DNA of 64,000 nt, from the NCBI GenBank assembly GCA_030652335.1, contig JAUSAW010000018.1, forward strand, positions 124,001 through 188,000. Direction: 5' to 3'. Source of the stretch: Gammaproteobacteria bacterium (lineage in GTDB: Bacteria; Pseudomonadota; Gammaproteobacteria; Francisellales; CACEW01). Shown here piece after piece: positions 52,527 to 62,467 of the stretch (the stretch's first letter is position 1; every line of letters begins with the position of its first letter). The position numbers were made by a program, and so were the translations under genes. The notes under the pieces were generated by a model, which saw only the letters and a program-made list of their open reading frames with translations, did not search any database and was not told where the DNA came from.

Positions 52527-52853
52527 TGCGGGTGTCCAAACGCACTCTATCGAGACCCTACCCTCAGCATCAAACCTTACCCCTTCCGATACTAAAAGCT
52601 GCTTTTTCTTAACGATTTGCGGACCTTCGGTTTGACCATAAAATCCGCCTAGACTTAAATCCGATTTTACCACTCGATGGCAAGGCACTTCTGGGGCAAA
52701 AGGGTTGCGTTTTAAAGCGCCACCTACGGCCTGGCAGGATTTACAGCCGATGGCACGAGCCAAACCTGCATACGTTATAACACGACCTTTTGGCACGGCT
52801 TTTAGGGCTTTATATACTTTGGCTTGAAAGTCAGTTGGATCGGGTTTGGACAT
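52506..52853 (-). CDS. MGMT-type DNA alkyltransferase, DNA-binding domain only
   Basis: 115 aa from ATG 52853 (MSKPDPTDFQAKV), with GGTGA just upstream; a GTG nine bases earlier is possible. It corresponds to the C-terminal domain of Ogt/Ada: VPKGRVITYAGLARAIG (helix-turn-helix), GGALKRNPFAPEVPCHRVVKSDLSLGGFYG. The acceptor Cys58 in PCHRV is kept, so unlike alkyltransferase-like ATL proteins (Trp or Ala there) it can act as a methyl acceptor. The N-terminal RNase H-like domain of Ogt is absent. It overlaps the upstream MFS gene by 23 bases. Confidence 0.88.
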   Translation of the reverse strand: MSKPDPTDFQAKVYKALKAVPKGRVITYAGLARAIGCKSCQAVGGALKRNPFAPEVPCHRVVKSDLSLGGFYGQTEGPQIVKKKQLLVSEGVRFDAEGRVSIECVWTPALVSSKH

Positions 52854-54039
52854 TTTGCTCACCCATTACGGCTTCAGGAAAATTCGCTTGAAAACGGCCT
52901 TCTACTTTATGCTTATATTTAATAACATTAAAAACGCCATATAAGGCTAATAGCCCGCTGCTTAATACGATATAAACGAAAAAGCCCGGATCGCCAAAGC
53001 TTGTTAGTAATCCGCTCATAATAAGGGGGCCGATCATCGAACCTAAGCTATAAGCTAACGTTAGTATCGATACCGCTGAAAGCGCCAATGTCTTGTTTAC
53101 GCAGTCAGATGCATGGCTAATGCTTAGGGGATAGATGACGAAAACCAAGCCACCCAATATAAAAGACAGCAGCGCTAAGATGTCATAATGTTTATAGGTG
53201 AAGGCCATTAATAAGGCGACTATCGCAAGCCCTAAACTCACGAAAATCAATACCAGCCTTCTATCCATAAGATCGGAAATTTTACCAATTGGCAGTTGCA
53301 ATAGTGCCCCGCCGAGAATAGTAATGCTCATTAGGCTAGCGATGTGGGCTGTATTAAAACCAGCCTTTACCAAAAATAAGGGGTATAGGGTATAGACCAT
53401 TGCAAACATTAAGCCCGAGACCAGAGATGCGCTCGTTCCAAAGGGAACTAATTTAATAAAAACCCAGGGCGAGGCCATTTTAGCATGCTTGGATAAAGGC
53501 ACAGCGGCCTTGGCAAATATAACCGGTATAATAGAAATACTCACCCAAACGGCGATTACCGCAAAAGGCATCCACTCATGTGAATAGTTGATGGTTAACC
53601 ATAGCTGGCTAAAGGATTGGAACGCATAAAAGATAAGCAGATAAACCGCCATAATCTGGCCTTTATATCGCTCTTCACAGGCGGCTAATAGCCAGCTTTC
53701 GATAACGATATATAAGCCTCCCAAACAAAAAGCCGATGCAAATCGCATCACCGCCCATACCCAGGCATTGGGAATAAAGCCCTGCAATAAAGCCGCCAGA
53801 GCCATAATTAAAGCGAAGAATACATAAGCGCGCACATGCTTCATGCGAATGATGACAGCCTGCGCATAATAAGAGCCGGCGATCATACCGGCGAAATAAA
53901 GGCTAGCCACCCAGCCAATCGCCCAAACCGAATAATGCAGGTCCTGCAATTGCAAGGTAGTCAGCGTGCTATAGGAACCAATGCCAATGGTTAAAAGCGC
54001 CGTGCCTAATAATGGTGGCAATAAATTAACGAATCTCAT
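52831..54039 (-). CDS. MFS transporter, YcaD-like
   Basis: 402 aa, 12 helices. The N-terminus LLPPLLGTALLTIGIGSYSTLTTLQL and the segments GMIAGSYYAQAVIIRMKHVRAYVFFA and GLYIVIESWLLAACEERYKGQIMAVYLLIFYAFQSFSQ are characteristic of the YcaD-type MFS group; substrates are not defined. It overlaps the MGMT-domain gene at its 3' end and is separated by 38 bp from the antitoxin-like gene upstream on the same strand. Confidence 0.85.
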   Translation of the reverse strand: MRFVNLLPPLLGTALLTIGIGSYSTLTTLQLQDLHYSVWAIGWVASLYFAGMIAGSYYAQAVIIRMKHVRAYVFFALIMALAALLQGFIPNAWVWAVMRFASAFCLGGLYIVIESWLLAACEERYKGQIMAVYLLIFYAFQSFSQLWLTINYSHEWMPFAVIAVWVSISIIPVIFAKAAVPLSKHAKMASPWVFIKLVPFGTSASLVSGLMFAMVYTLYPLFLVKAGFNTAHIASLMSITILGGALLQLPIGKISDLMDRRLVLIFVSLGLAIVALLMAFTYKHYDILALLSFILGGLVFVIYPLSISHASDCVNKTLALSAVSILTLAYSLGSMIGPLIMSGLLTSFGDPGFFVYIVLSSGLLALYGVFNVIKYKHKVEGRFQANFPEAVMGEQNVQTRSN

Positions 54040-54077
54040 TTATATCAATCCTGTCCTTGAATTGTAATAATTTACTC

Positions 54078-54302
54078 TTAATCCTCAAAAACATCTCTGT
54101 GCTTTACTTTATTTACATTAGAAATATCACGAATTTCTGCAATCGCCGATAAATATCTATCTTCTCTATACTCTAAAGCCTCTATAGTTAAATCCTTGAC
54201 CATATCAGAAATAGATATTCTTTCTTGTTCAGCCAAATGGATTAGATGCTTTTTTATCTGCGAATCAAAATCAAGATTAACGTTTATTTTTAGTTTAGTC
54301 AT
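54078..54302 (-). CDS. Ribbon-helix-helix antitoxin-like protein, no toxin partner
   Basis: 74 aa. The N-terminal strand-helix-helix pattern MTKLKINVNLDFDSQIKKHLIHLAEQERISISDMVKDLTIEALEYRED fits RHH (CopG/RelB-type) DNA-binding proteins; the last 25 residues (AEIRDISNVNKVKHRDVFED) would be a toxin-binding tail. No toxin gene is adjacent on either side. It starts 3 bp after the ABC permease stop with no ribosome binding site of its own, so it is probably read by translational coupling. It may be a remnant or a stand-alone repressor. Confidence 0.65.
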   Translation of the reverse strand: MTKLKINVNLDFDSQIKKHLIHLAEQERISISDMVKDLTIEALEYREDRYLSAIAEIRDISNVNKVKHRDVFED

Positions 54303-54305
54303 ATA

Positions 54306-55079
54306 TTAAGACTTAATCCCTATGCCTTTATTCATTAGCCAAACGCTAATTATAAATAGCCCTAGGGTGAACAGTATAACGATACTGAGAGCCAGAGCCA
54401 AACCATCGCCACCACTTCCCAGCATAGCAAAGCGAAATAGATCGATCACATAGCGAAGCGGGTTTAATAAGGATACGGTCTGCCACACTGGCGGCAGGCT
54501 TTGGATATTATAAAAAACGCCGCCCAAATAGATAAGCGGAGTTAATACGAAGGTCGTTACGATGGCAGTATCATCGAATTTTCGTGAAAATACGGCATTA
54601 ATAAAGCCGGCCATTGAAAACAGAAAGCTGCATAGAATTAAGCTTAACAACACCAATAAGGGGTGAACCATATGCAGACCGGCAAAAAAGATACTGATCA
54701 CCAATACGATTAATCCCACCGCAATGCCTCGAGCCAAGCCCCCTGAACCATAACCCAATACTATAAGCCAATTAGGCATAGGAGACACTAGCAGCTCCTC
54801 GATAGCTCGGCTAAAGCGCGCTCCGTAAAATGAGCTTACTACATTGGAATAGGAGTTGGTTATCACCGCCATCATAATTAAGCCTGGGGTAATAAACACG
54901 CTATAAGGCAAGTTATCCATCTGGCCAATTCTGCCACCGATAACATGACCAAAGATCATAAAATATAAAACCATGGTAATAGCTGAAGGCAGAAGTGCCT
55001 GCGGCCAAATTCGCATAAAGCGCGTCACTTCTTTATAGAGCAAACCATAAAACGCGATCCATTGTTGTTTTGGACTCAT
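54306..55079 (-). CDS. ABC-2 type transporter permease (YadH-like)
   Basis: 257 aa, six helices. Pattern GLLYKEVTRFMRIWPQALLPSAITMVLYFMIFG, FITPGLIMMAVITNSYSNVVSSFYGARFSRAIEELLVSPMPNW and LGGVFYNIQSLPPVWQ matches YadH-type permeases. Forms an exporter with the ATPase encoded just upstream (four-base overlap). Substrate unknown; antibiotics or envelope lipids are typical for this class. Confidence 0.9.
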   Translation of the reverse strand: MSPKQQWIAFYGLLYKEVTRFMRIWPQALLPSAITMVLYFMIFGHVIGGRIGQMDNLPYSVFITPGLIMMAVITNSYSNVVSSFYGARFSRAIEELLVSPMPNWLIVLGYGSGGLARGIAVGLIVLVISIFFAGLHMVHPLLVLLSLILCSFLFSMAGFINAVFSRKFDDTAIVTTFVLTPLIYLGGVFYNIQSLPPVWQTVSLLNPLRYVIDLFRFAMLGSGGDGLALALSIVILFTLGLFIISVWLMNKGIGIKS

Positions 55080-55999
55080 GATTGCCCCTTATTGACCATA
55101 TCGATAAATAACTTTTCCAAACGATTGGATTTATTCCGCATGCCGGAAACTTCAATGCTGTGCTGATTCAAAGCTGCAATGAGCTCGGTAAGGCTCTGGC
55201 CTTTTTTAATATCGACCTCCAAGGTTCGCTCATCGATAAGCACGCAAGGAAATCCTTCCAATGTAGGCGCGGATGTTAAGGCCTCTTTGGGATATAAGAG
55301 TAAAGTTTCGGACTCTAATTGCAATAATAGTGCCTTCATCGAGGTGTTTTCGATAATCTCACCCTTGTTGATAATGGCCACCTGATTACAGAGACTTTCC
55401 GCCTCTTCTAGATAATGCGTGGTTAAAATTATAGTCACGCCACGCTTATTTAAGTCGCTTAAAAATACCCACATCGATTGACGAATTTCCACATCCACGC
55501 CAGCCGTAGGTTCATCTAAAATTAAAATTTTCGGCTCATGCATTAAAGCCCTGGCTATCATCAGCCGGCGTTTCATCCCGCCCGATAACATCCGGGCCTG
55601 CACATCTTTTTTGGACCAGAGGTCCATCTGTTTGAGATACTGTTCAGCCCGTTGCTTAGCCAGCGTACGAGGCACTCCATAATAGCCGGCCTGGTTCACT
55701 AAAATCTGCATGGGGGTTTCAAATATATTTAAGTTAATCTCTTGAGGCACCACCCCTAAAAACGATTTGGCTCGAGCAGGCTCCTTATGCAAATCCACCC
55801 CCAGTACCTTCACTTCACCCGAGGTAATATTGATCAGCGAGGTGATAATACCGATGGTAGTCGATTTCCCTGCGCCATTTGGGCCGAGCAAGGCATAAAA
55901 ATCGCCCTGCTTAACATTTAGGTCGATACCTTTTAAGGCGATGAATCCATTTTTATATACTTTTTCGAGGCCTTTAATACTAAGCGCTAATTCACTCAT
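55076..55999 (-). CDS. ABC transporter ATP-binding protein (YadG-like)
   Basis: 307 aa. Walker A GPNGAGKSTT, Q-loop VPQE, signature MLSGGMKRRLMIARAL, Walker B ILILDEPTAGVD, H-loop TTHYLEEAE. The C-terminal extension (about 215-307) is the regulatory tail of the YadG/DrrA group. Pairs with the YadH-like permease downstream. The 5' end overlaps the fmt stop by four bases, tying the exporter to the def-fmt operon, an uncommon arrangement. Confidence 0.93.
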   Translation of the reverse strand: MSELALSIKGLEKVYKNGFIALKGIDLNVKQGDFYALLGPNGAGKSTTIGIITSLINITSGEVKVLGVDLHKEPARAKSFLGVVPQEINLNIFETPMQILVNQAGYYGVPRTLAKQRAEQYLKQMDLWSKKDVQARMLSGGMKRRLMIARALMHEPKILILDEPTAGVDVEIRQSMWVFLSDLNKRGVTIILTTHYLEEAESLCNQVAIINKGEIIENTSMKALLLQLESETLLLYPKEALTSAPTLEGFPCVLIDERTLEVDIKKGQSLTELIAALNQHSIEVSGMRNKSNRLEKLFIDMVNKGQS

Positions 56000-56940
56000 G
56001 TAAACTGCTTCCCTACTTGTAAAATTGCTTGTTTGGAGTTTAATAAATCTTTTACACTTAACACCTTGCCACCTGGAAATTGCAACTGAGTTAAGCGCAA
56101 TAGGCCCTTGCCACAGGCTACATCTATGCCGGTTTTGTCGGAATGTACGATTTCTCCAGCCCTATTCCCCCGCAAAGTAGAAAGAGGACTTTCAATGTGT
56201 GCACCCCAGACTCTAATAATCTCATCGCCTAAGCGGGCTTGAGCTACAGGCCATGGATTAAAAGCCCAGATTTTGCGGGCAATCGCTATAGCAGGCTGGC
56301 TCCAGTCGATAAAGGCTTCTTCTTTACTTAGTTTTTTGGCATAGCTTATGCCATCTTGTGATTGAACTGTTGCGTGGAAGTTATCTTGTTCTAAAAGGCT
56401 TAAGGCTTTGAGGATAGAGGCGGCGCCCATATTAGCGAGCTTATTGTGCAATTGCTCTGAACTCATCCCCGCTTCGATGGCACAGATTTCTTGCAATAAA
56501 ATAGCACCGGTATCCAGCCCAGCATCCATCTGCATAATGCTGACTCCGGTCTCCTTATCTCCCGCTTCGATGGCACGCTGGATAGGAGCCGCTCCACGCC
56601 AGCGTGGCAATAGCGAAACATGAATATTCCAACACCCTTTACTTGGAATATCTAAAACGGCCTGAGGTAAAATTAGCCCATAAGCCACAACGATCATCAA
56701 ATCTGGCTTAAGCTTGGCCAACTCAGCTTGAGCCTGCGAATCTTTTAAACTAAGGGGTTGATAGATAGGTATCTGGTGAGCCAAAGCCAACTGCTTAACG
56801 GGACTTGCCATAATCTGTCTGCCTCGGCCCGCTTCTCGATCGGGCTGAGTATAGACAGCAATAATGTCGTGATGGCTTTCGATTAGTGCCTGCAATACGG
56901 TTTGGGCTATTTCAGGCGTACCTGCAAAGACTATTCTCAC
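55996..56940 (-). CDS. fmt: Methionyl-tRNA formyltransferase
   Basis: 314 aa. The N-terminal formyltransferase fold has MRIVFAGTPEIAQTVL, the catalytic Asn-His set in WNIHVSLLPRWRGAAPIQRAI, and MQMDAGLDTGAIL (Asp). The C-terminal domain (about 205-314) binds tRNA (KIWAFNPWPVAQARLGDEIIRVWGA). Formylates initiator Met-tRNA with 10-formyl-THF. The start is GTG at 56940, overlapping the def stop as GTGA, so translation is coupled. Confidence 0.96.
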   Translation of the reverse strand: MRIVFAGTPEIAQTVLQALIESHHDIIAVYTQPDREAGRGRQIMASPVKQLALAHQIPIYQPLSLKDSQAQAELAKLKPDLMIVVAYGLILPQAVLDIPSKGCWNIHVSLLPRWRGAAPIQRAIEAGDKETGVSIMQMDAGLDTGAILLQEICAIEAGMSSEQLHNKLANMGAASILKALSLLEQDNFHATVQSQDGISYAKKLSKEEAFIDWSQPAIAIARKIWAFNPWPVAQARLGDEIIRVWGAHIESPLSTLRGNRAGEIVHSDKTGIDVACGKGLLRLTQLQFPGGKVLSVKDLLNSKQAILQVGKQFT

Positions 56941-57440
56941 AGTGTTATCTTGCGTGCTTTGGCCAGTTTTTTCTCGGCTATTTTACGCTTTAAGGGTGAG
57001 AGCATATCGATAAATGTAATACCGTTTAAATGATCTAACTCATGCAAGATACAATGTGCGCCATAGCCTTCGGCTTCTTTGATAAATTCTTTGCCATTAC
57101 GGTCCAAAGCTTTTACCTTAACATAATTAGGTCGGGTAATTTTAACGTAGAGCCCAGGAAATGACAGACAACCTTCGTTTAGCTCTATTTCGCCCGATTG
57201 CTCGACAATTTCGGGATTGATATAGCATAAAGGCTCATTTTGTTCATCAGAATCATCCATTATAAAGATGCGCTTATTAATCGAAACCTGGTTGGCGGCT
57301 AAGCCCATGCCACGGTCGGCATACATGGTTTCAATCATATCATCGACAATTTTACGGATGTCATCATCAATTTTTTCAACGGCCTGCGTTTTGCTACGCA
57401 GAATTAAGGCGGGATATTTAACAATTTCTAGTACAGCCAT
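56937..57440 (-). CDS. def: Peptide deformylase
   Basis: 167 aa from ATG 57440 (MAVLEIVKYP) with GGAG upstream; the open frame continues 33 codons further without support. The three metal-site motifs are perfect: GMGLAANQV, NEGCLSFPG and HELDHLNG. Removes the N-terminal formyl group from new proteins. First gene of def-fmt-ABC-antitoxin; divergent from sdaA. Confidence 0.97.
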   Translation of the reverse strand: MAVLEIVKYPALILRSKTQAVEKIDDDIRKIVDDMIETMYADRGMGLAANQVSINKRIFIMDDSDEQNEPLCYINPEIVEQSGEIELNEGCLSFPGLYVKITRPNYVKVKALDRNGKEFIKEAEGYGAHCILHELDHLNGITFIDMLSPLKRKIAEKKLAKARKITL

Positions 57441-57581
57441 ACGGGCTCCATCGTTCTGTTTAAATCCTGGGCTCCACTGCGTGGCCCCAGATGATTGTAA
57501 TTGTGAAACATTATACCTAATTGCTGCATAATTTGTCATCCTAGGCTAAAATAGCCGCTAGTTTAGCAACAGGTGACATTT

Positions 57582-58964
57582 ATGAGCGTCAGCATTTTTG
57601 AATTATTTAAGATTGGCATTGGCCCTTCAAGCTCACATACCGTAGGCCCAATGCGGGCTGCCAGACAGTTTATTCAAGAAGCCGATGGTGCCAGGCTGCT
57701 TGGCAAGGCGGCCTCTATTCAAGTGGATCTTTATGGCTCCTTAGCCCTTACCGGCAAAGGTCATGGTACAGATCTTGCCATTATTTTAGGCTTGCAGGGC
57801 GAGGCACCGGATACCGTCGACCCGGATCGAGTGCCTTTTATCGTCGCTGAGGTACGTAACTCTGAACAGATTCAATTATTAGGCCGCTTTGCCATTCCCT
57901 TTATCGAAGACTCGAACATTAGCTTTTACTATAAAGAAACCCTCCCAGAACACCCTAATGGCATGCGATTTACCTTGCTCGATTCTGCTGGAAAGGCCCT
58001 TAAAACCCACGAATATTTCTCCATTGGCGGCGGCTTTGTCGTCGATAAAGATGGCTTTAAGACCGACAAACTGGTTACAGATACTCACAAAGTTCCCTAC
58101 CCTTTTAAAACCGCCCAAGCCTTATTAGAGCATTGCCATAAAAACCATAAAAGCATTGCCGAAATCATGCTGGAAAATGAAAAAGCCTGGCGCAGTGAAG
58201 CTGAAATCCGCCAGGGCTTATTGGTTATTTGGCAAGCCATGAAAGATTGTATCGAACGCGGAACCGAAGGTGAAGGCATCTTGCCAGGCGGCCTTAAAGT
58301 TAAGCGCCGCGCGGCTAATCTTAAAGCAAAATTGCTGGCCAAAGAGGCCGAAGATAGCTCAATTAAAGATGAAATGAATTGGATCAATCTCTATGCCTTA
58401 GCGGTTAATGAAGAAAATGCAGCCGGCGGACGAGTCGTCACCGCCCCCACTAATGGCGCGGCAGGTATTATTCCCGCTGTAATAAACTACTATATGAATT
58501 TCGTTAAGGGCGCTAATGAAGACGGCATTATTACCTTTTTATTAACCGCTGGAGCCATGGGGATTTTATTTAAAGAAGGCGCCTCTATTTCAGCAGCCGA
58601 AATGGGCTGCCAGGGCGAAGTAGGTGTGGCTTGCTCGATGGCAGCGGCAGGTCTATGCGCAGCCTTAGGCGGCACGGTCATGCAAGTCGAAAATGCCGCA
58701 GAAATCGGTATCGAACACCATTTAGGCCTAACCTGTGATCCGATTGGCGGCTTAGTCCAAATCCCTTGTATCGAGCGCAATACCATGGGATCGATACAAG
58801 CTATAAACTGCTCTAAATTAGCCCTAATGGGTGATGGCGTACATTTCGTCTCACTCGATCAAGCCATCGCGGCCATGCGCCAAACTGGGCTGGATATGAA
58901 AGATAAATATAAAGAAACTTCACAGGGTGGCCTTGCCATCGCCGTAAACCAACCCGCTTGCTAA
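57582..58964 (+). CDS. sdaA: L-serine ammonia-lyase, iron-sulfur type
   Basis: 460 aa from ATG 57582 ([24 protein letters not shown]) with AGGTGA upstream; an in-frame GTG nine bases earlier is less likely. The N-terminal beta domain has [10 protein letters not shown] and [15 protein letters not shown]; the alpha domain carries the 4Fe-4S ligand cysteines in [28 protein letters not shown]. Deaminates serine to pyruvate. Single-chain form as in E. coli SdaA. The OPT peptide transporter follows 13 bp later, so peptide uptake and serine use may be coordinated. Confidence 0.95.
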   Translation: MSVSIFELFKIGIGPSSSHTVGPMRAARQFIQEADGARLLGKAASIQVDLYGSLALTGKGHGTDLAIILGLQGEAPDTVDPDRVPFIVAEVRNSEQIQLLGRFAIPFIEDSNISFYYKETLPEHPNGMRFTLLDSAGKALKTHEYFSIGGGFVVDKDGFKTDKLVTDTHKVPYPFKTAQALLEHCHKNHKSIAEIMLENEKAWRSEAEIRQGLLVIWQAMKDCIERGTEGEGILPGGLKVKRRAANLKAKLLAKEAEDSSIKDEMNWINLYALAVNEENAAGGRVVTAPTNGAAGIIPAVINYYMNFVKGANEDGIITFLLTAGAMGILFKEGASISAAEMGCQGEVGVACSMAAAGLCAALGGTVMQVENAAEIGIEHHLGLTCDPIGGLVQIPCIERNTMGSIQAINCSKLALMGDGVHFVSLDQAIAAMRQTGLDMKDKYKETSQGGLAIAVNQPAC

Positions 58965-58977
58965 GAGAAGACTATTT

Positions 58978-60909
58978 ATGAAAGAAATCACCCTACGTGG
59001 GATCGTTTTAAGCATTATATTGGCCGTAATTTTAGCAGCATCCAATACCTACCTCGCCTTAAAAATCGGCATCCTAACGTCGGCCTCGATTCCAGCGGCT
59101 GTTATCGCCATGGGAGTATTACGGTTTTTTAAAGGCTCGACCATTCATGAAAAAAATCTGGTGCAGACTGGCGCCTCGGCAGGAGAGGCGATTGCAGGCG
59201 GTATCGTTTATACCATCCCGGCCTTAGTCATCGTGCAATATTGGACGGGATTTTCCTATTGGCATAACGTTTGTATCGCGCTATTAGGCGGAGTATTAGG
59301 GATATTATTTTCGATTCCGCTGCGTCGAGTGTTGATGAATGAACCTACTTTAAAATTCCCCGAAGCCCAGGCTATTACTAAGACCCTACAAATGGCCGAA
59401 AACAAAGAGATCGGCATTAAGGAAATGTTAACCGGCGGCTTAGTCGGCGCGGCTTTAGAATTTGCTCAAACTGGACTACAGGTCGTGGCTAGCAGCGTAC
59501 AGGGCTTTTTTGCTATGGGTAAAACCTTGGTTGGCTTTGGCATGGGTTTTTCGGCCACCTTAATCGGGGCAGGCTATTTAATTGGCTTTAATGTTGGCTT
59601 AAGCCTATTGATTGGAGCCATTACCGGCTGGTTGGTTATCGTGCCTATTTTAAGCGGCGTCTATCACTTAGCAGCAAGCAGCGGTAATGCGACGACCGAT
59701 GCCGTTAATTTATGGGGGAACTATGTACGCTTTGTCGGCATCGGAGCGATGTTAACGGCAGGAGCCTGGACCCTATTCACTTTACTTAAACCGATCGGCA
59801 AAGGCATCGCGGCTTCATTGCGCTCTATCAATGCGCCAAAAGAAGCCAGAATTAGGACCGAGCAGGACCTTCCATTTCCCTATGTGGTACTCGGCACCTT
59901 GCTCTGCGGCATTGCCAGCTATTATTTATTGCAAATCTTATTGCCAATAGCAGGCTTAAACCTACCCGCCTCACTCGGCCACTGGATATTGGCTGCCAGC
60001 ATTGCCTTTATTATCGTAGTCGGTTTTATATTCGCATCTATTACCGGCTATTTCTCAGGCTTAGTGGGCGTTACTGCCAGCCCAGGCTCAGCTATCGTTA
60101 TCGGTGGCCTGCTGCTCGTCTCATTAATCCTAAGGGCCTTATTTGAAGCCTATCACATTAGCTTTAGCCATGACCTTATCGTCAATGCCTGCGCCACGGT
60201 CATTATATTAATTTCTATCGTCACCGGCATAGCCTGCATTAGTAACGACAATATCCAAGATTTGAAGGTGGGCCATATGATAGGAACCACCCCTTGGAAA
60301 CAGCAGTTTATGCTATTAATCGGCGTGCTGGCTGCCTCGGCTGTGATCCCATTGTTAATGCAATTATTGTTTAATGTCTATGGCATCGGCGGCATTATGC
60401 CTCATGCCGGCATGGATCCTAGCAAGATGTTGCCGGCACCAGTGCCTTCCGTATTAGCCATCGTTACCCAGGCGGTATTTAAAGGCGAATTGCCTATGAA
60501 TATGTTGCTAGTGGGGGTGGGCGTTATCGCGGGCTTTATTGTGTTAAACGTCTTATTGCGTAAGCGTAATATGAAGCTGTCGGTACTAGGCATTGCCATG
60601 GGGCTTTATCTACCACTTTCGTCATCGACGCCTCTGTTTATCGGTAGTCTAATTGCCTTTGCATTACAGCGCATCGCAAAAAAGCGTGGCATAGCTTCAC
60701 CTCAGACTCAACGAAGTGTGGTCTTAGCCTGTGGCGTTGTGGCAGGCGCAGCATTAATGGACGTGGCCTTGGCCATTCCCTTTGCGATTAGCGGCAATCC
60801 TAATGAACTATCGATTATGCCAGAGCGACTACATGGCTTATCTGTTGTTTTAGGATTATTGGGCATATTATATATAGCCAGGATGTTTTATCGCCTTGTA
60901 ACACGTTGA
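58978..60909 (+). CDS. OPT-family oligopeptide transporter
   Basis: 643 aa with about 15-16 hydrophobic segments. N-terminus EITLRGIVLSIILAVILAASNTYLALKIGILTSASIPAAVIAMGVLRFF, NLVQTGASAGEAIAGGIVYTIPALVI, LKFPEAQAITKTLQ and the C-terminal LPLSSSTPLFIGSLIAFALQRIAKKRG belong to the bacterial OPT (YsaB/EspB-type) group. Probably imports small peptides with protons. AAGAGAAG precedes the ATG. Likely cotranscribed with sdaA. Confidence 0.92.
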   Translation: MKEITLRGIVLSIILAVILAASNTYLALKIGILTSASIPAAVIAMGVLRFFKGSTIHEKNLVQTGASAGEAIAGGIVYTIPALVIVQYWTGFSYWHNVCIALLGGVLGILFSIPLRRVLMNEPTLKFPEAQAITKTLQMAENKEIGIKEMLTGGLVGAALEFAQTGLQVVASSVQGFFAMGKTLVGFGMGFSATLIGAGYLIGFNVGLSLLIGAITGWLVIVPILSGVYHLAASSGNATTDAVNLWGNYVRFVGIGAMLTAGAWTLFTLLKPIGKGIAASLRSINAPKEARIRTEQDLPFPYVVLGTLLCGIASYYLLQILLPIAGLNLPASLGHWILAASIAFIIVVGFIFASITGYFSGLVGVTASPGSAIVIGGLLLVSLILRALFEAYHISFSHDLIVNACATVIILISIVTGIACISNDNIQDLKVGHMIGTTPWKQQFMLLIGVLAASAVIPLLMQLLFNVYGIGGIMPHAGMDPSKMLPAPVPSVLAIVTQAVFKGELPMNMLLVGVGVIAGFIVLNVLLRKRNMKLSVLGIAMGLYLPLSSSTPLFIGSLIAFALQRIAKKRGIASPQTQRSVVLACGVVAGAALMDVALAIPFAISGNPNELSIMPERLHGLSVVLGLLGILYIARMFYRLVTR

Positions 60910-60998
60910 TTTATTGGCTTTTTCACGGGAAAAATAGTCTTTAAAATCTAGCGGATCTATGCTATATTTAATAAGATAAAATAGGTTAAGGAAGACAG

Positions 60999-61316
60999 AT
61001 GGACTTTTATAAAAAGATTTTTGGGCTCGCTAAACCTGCTCGAGACCCTAAAGAGCATAAAAATCCTAATGCTACCGAAGATGGTGGCAGCCAAAACACC
61101 TCATTGGCTGTGACAGCTGCTTTAGCGACATTAAAAGGTGCTAATCAACAAAAAGCTTATGCCGCCACTAAAGATGCAGGCGTTGTTAATGCCATGATGA
61201 ATACCCAGACTGTTGCTAATATTGCCGCTAATTCTGCTGTAGCCAGCCCCAACCCTATGTCTATGGTCCCAAGCCCCGGCGGCTCCAACTTTGGCAGCAC
61301 TGACGATCCCAAATAA
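60999..61316 (+). CDS. Small Ala/Asn/Thr-rich protein, unknown
   Basis: 105 aa, ATG 60999 behind TTAAGGAAG. The N-terminus is basic and slightly amphipathic (MDFYKKIFGLAKPARDPKEHKN), the middle Ala/Thr-rich (TSLAVTAALATLKGANQQKAYAATKDAG), and the end Pro/Ser/Gly-rich (ASPNPMSMVPSPGGSNFGSTDDPK). No signal peptide or membrane helix. An AT-rich stretch with a TATATT-like -10 lies upstream at about 60970. No family recognised. Its stop directly abuts the convergent trpS stop with no space for a terminator. Confidence 0.6.
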   Translation: MDFYKKIFGLAKPARDPKEHKNPNATEDGGSQNTSLAVTAALATLKGANQQKAYAATKDAGVVNAMMNTQTVANIAANSAVASPNPMSMVPSPGGSNFGSTDDPK

Positions 61317-62309
61317 TTATAATCCTACAATCTGACGAATTTTCATTAGAAAGGGCTTTGCTTTAGCGCGGGCCTTTTCGGCGCCTTCTGCTAAAATCGC
61401 ATTCACCTGTTCTGGATGCGCCATTAATTCGCGATAGTGTGCTCTAGGTTCTGCCAATTTATTTTCCAGCAGCTCATAGACCGCATTTTTAGCCTCACCC
61501 CAACCAATCCCCGTTGCATAGCGTTGTTTTAATTCAGCGGCTTCAGCTTCTGTGGCAAAGGCTCGGTAAATTTGAAAAAGGGTATCGCCATCGGTCTCTT
61601 TCGGTTCTGTGGGTGCCTGCGAATTAGTCTTAATCTTCATAATACTCTTTTTAAGCTCAGGGCCTTCGGCAAATAAAGGAATAGTATTGCCATAACTTTT
61701 ACTCATTTTACGGCCATCTAAGCCCGGTAATGTTTGAGTTTTTGTATCGATAATGGCCTCAGGAAGATGAAATATTTCGCCATAGACATGATTAAATCGT
61801 GCGGCGATGTCGCGAGCGATTTCAATATGCTGAATCTGATCTTTACCGACTGGAACATGAGTGGCATTAAACATTAAAATATCCGCCGCCATTAACATAG
61901 GGTAGCAATATAAACCCATGGTTATACCGGCATCGGGATCTTTATCGCCTGCCTCTACATTTTTAGCGACCTGATCTTTATAAGCATGCGCTCGATTTAG
62001 CAGACCTTTGGCGCTTACTGTCGTTAAGATCCAATTCAATTCCAAAATTTCCGGGATATCGGACTGCTTATAGAATAGGGTTTTAGCAGGATCTAAGCCC
62101 ATAGCGAGCCAGGTAGCGGCAATTTCCATACCGTATTGTTGCCGCAATTTTGCATCCCATAACTTAATTAAGGAATGATAGTCCGCGATAAAGTACATAG
62201 CGTGATGATTTTGATTCTGCTGGTCTATGGCAGGCTTAATAGCGCCTACATAATTACCGATATGCGGGGTGCCTGATGAGGTAATCCCAGTTAATATGAT
62301 GTTTGACAT
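61317..62309 (-). CDS. trpS: Tryptophanyl-tRNA synthetase
   Basis: 330 aa from ATG 62309 (MSNIILTGITSSGTPHIGNYVGAIKP) with AGGA upstream; a longer frame is not supported. Class I motifs: HIGN (residues near 16-19) and KMSKSYGN. YPMLMAADILMFNATHVPVGKDQIQHIEIARDIAARFN is the Trp/ATP pocket region typical of TrpS. Charges tRNA-Trp. Convergent with the small unknown gene, with abutting stops. Confidence 0.96.
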   Translation of the reverse strand: MSNIILTGITSSGTPHIGNYVGAIKPAIDQQNQNHHAMYFIADYHSLIKLWDAKLRQQYGMEIAATWLAMGLDPAKTLFYKQSDIPEILELNWILTTVSAKGLLNRAHAYKDQVAKNVEAGDKDPDAGITMGLYCYPMLMAADILMFNATHVPVGKDQIQHIEIARDIAARFNHVYGEIFHLPEAIIDTKTQTLPGLDGRKMSKSYGNTIPLFAEGPELKKSIMKIKTNSQAPTEPKETDGDTLFQIYRAFATEAEAAELKQRYATGIGWGEAKNAVYELLENKLAEPRAHYRELMAHPEQVNAILAEGAEKARAKAKPFLMKIRQIVGL

Positions 62310-62467
62310 AGTCATTCCTAAAATAAGTTGCCTGTATTCTAGCAACTTAGCGCGAAGTTTTATACCTTAATCAAAGAATAGGCCCCCAATCAGGCGGGGA
62401 TGATAAAGCCCAAGACCTTGCTGTAAAAATTTGCTACTATTTACATAAATCCTTACTGATCGAGCAC

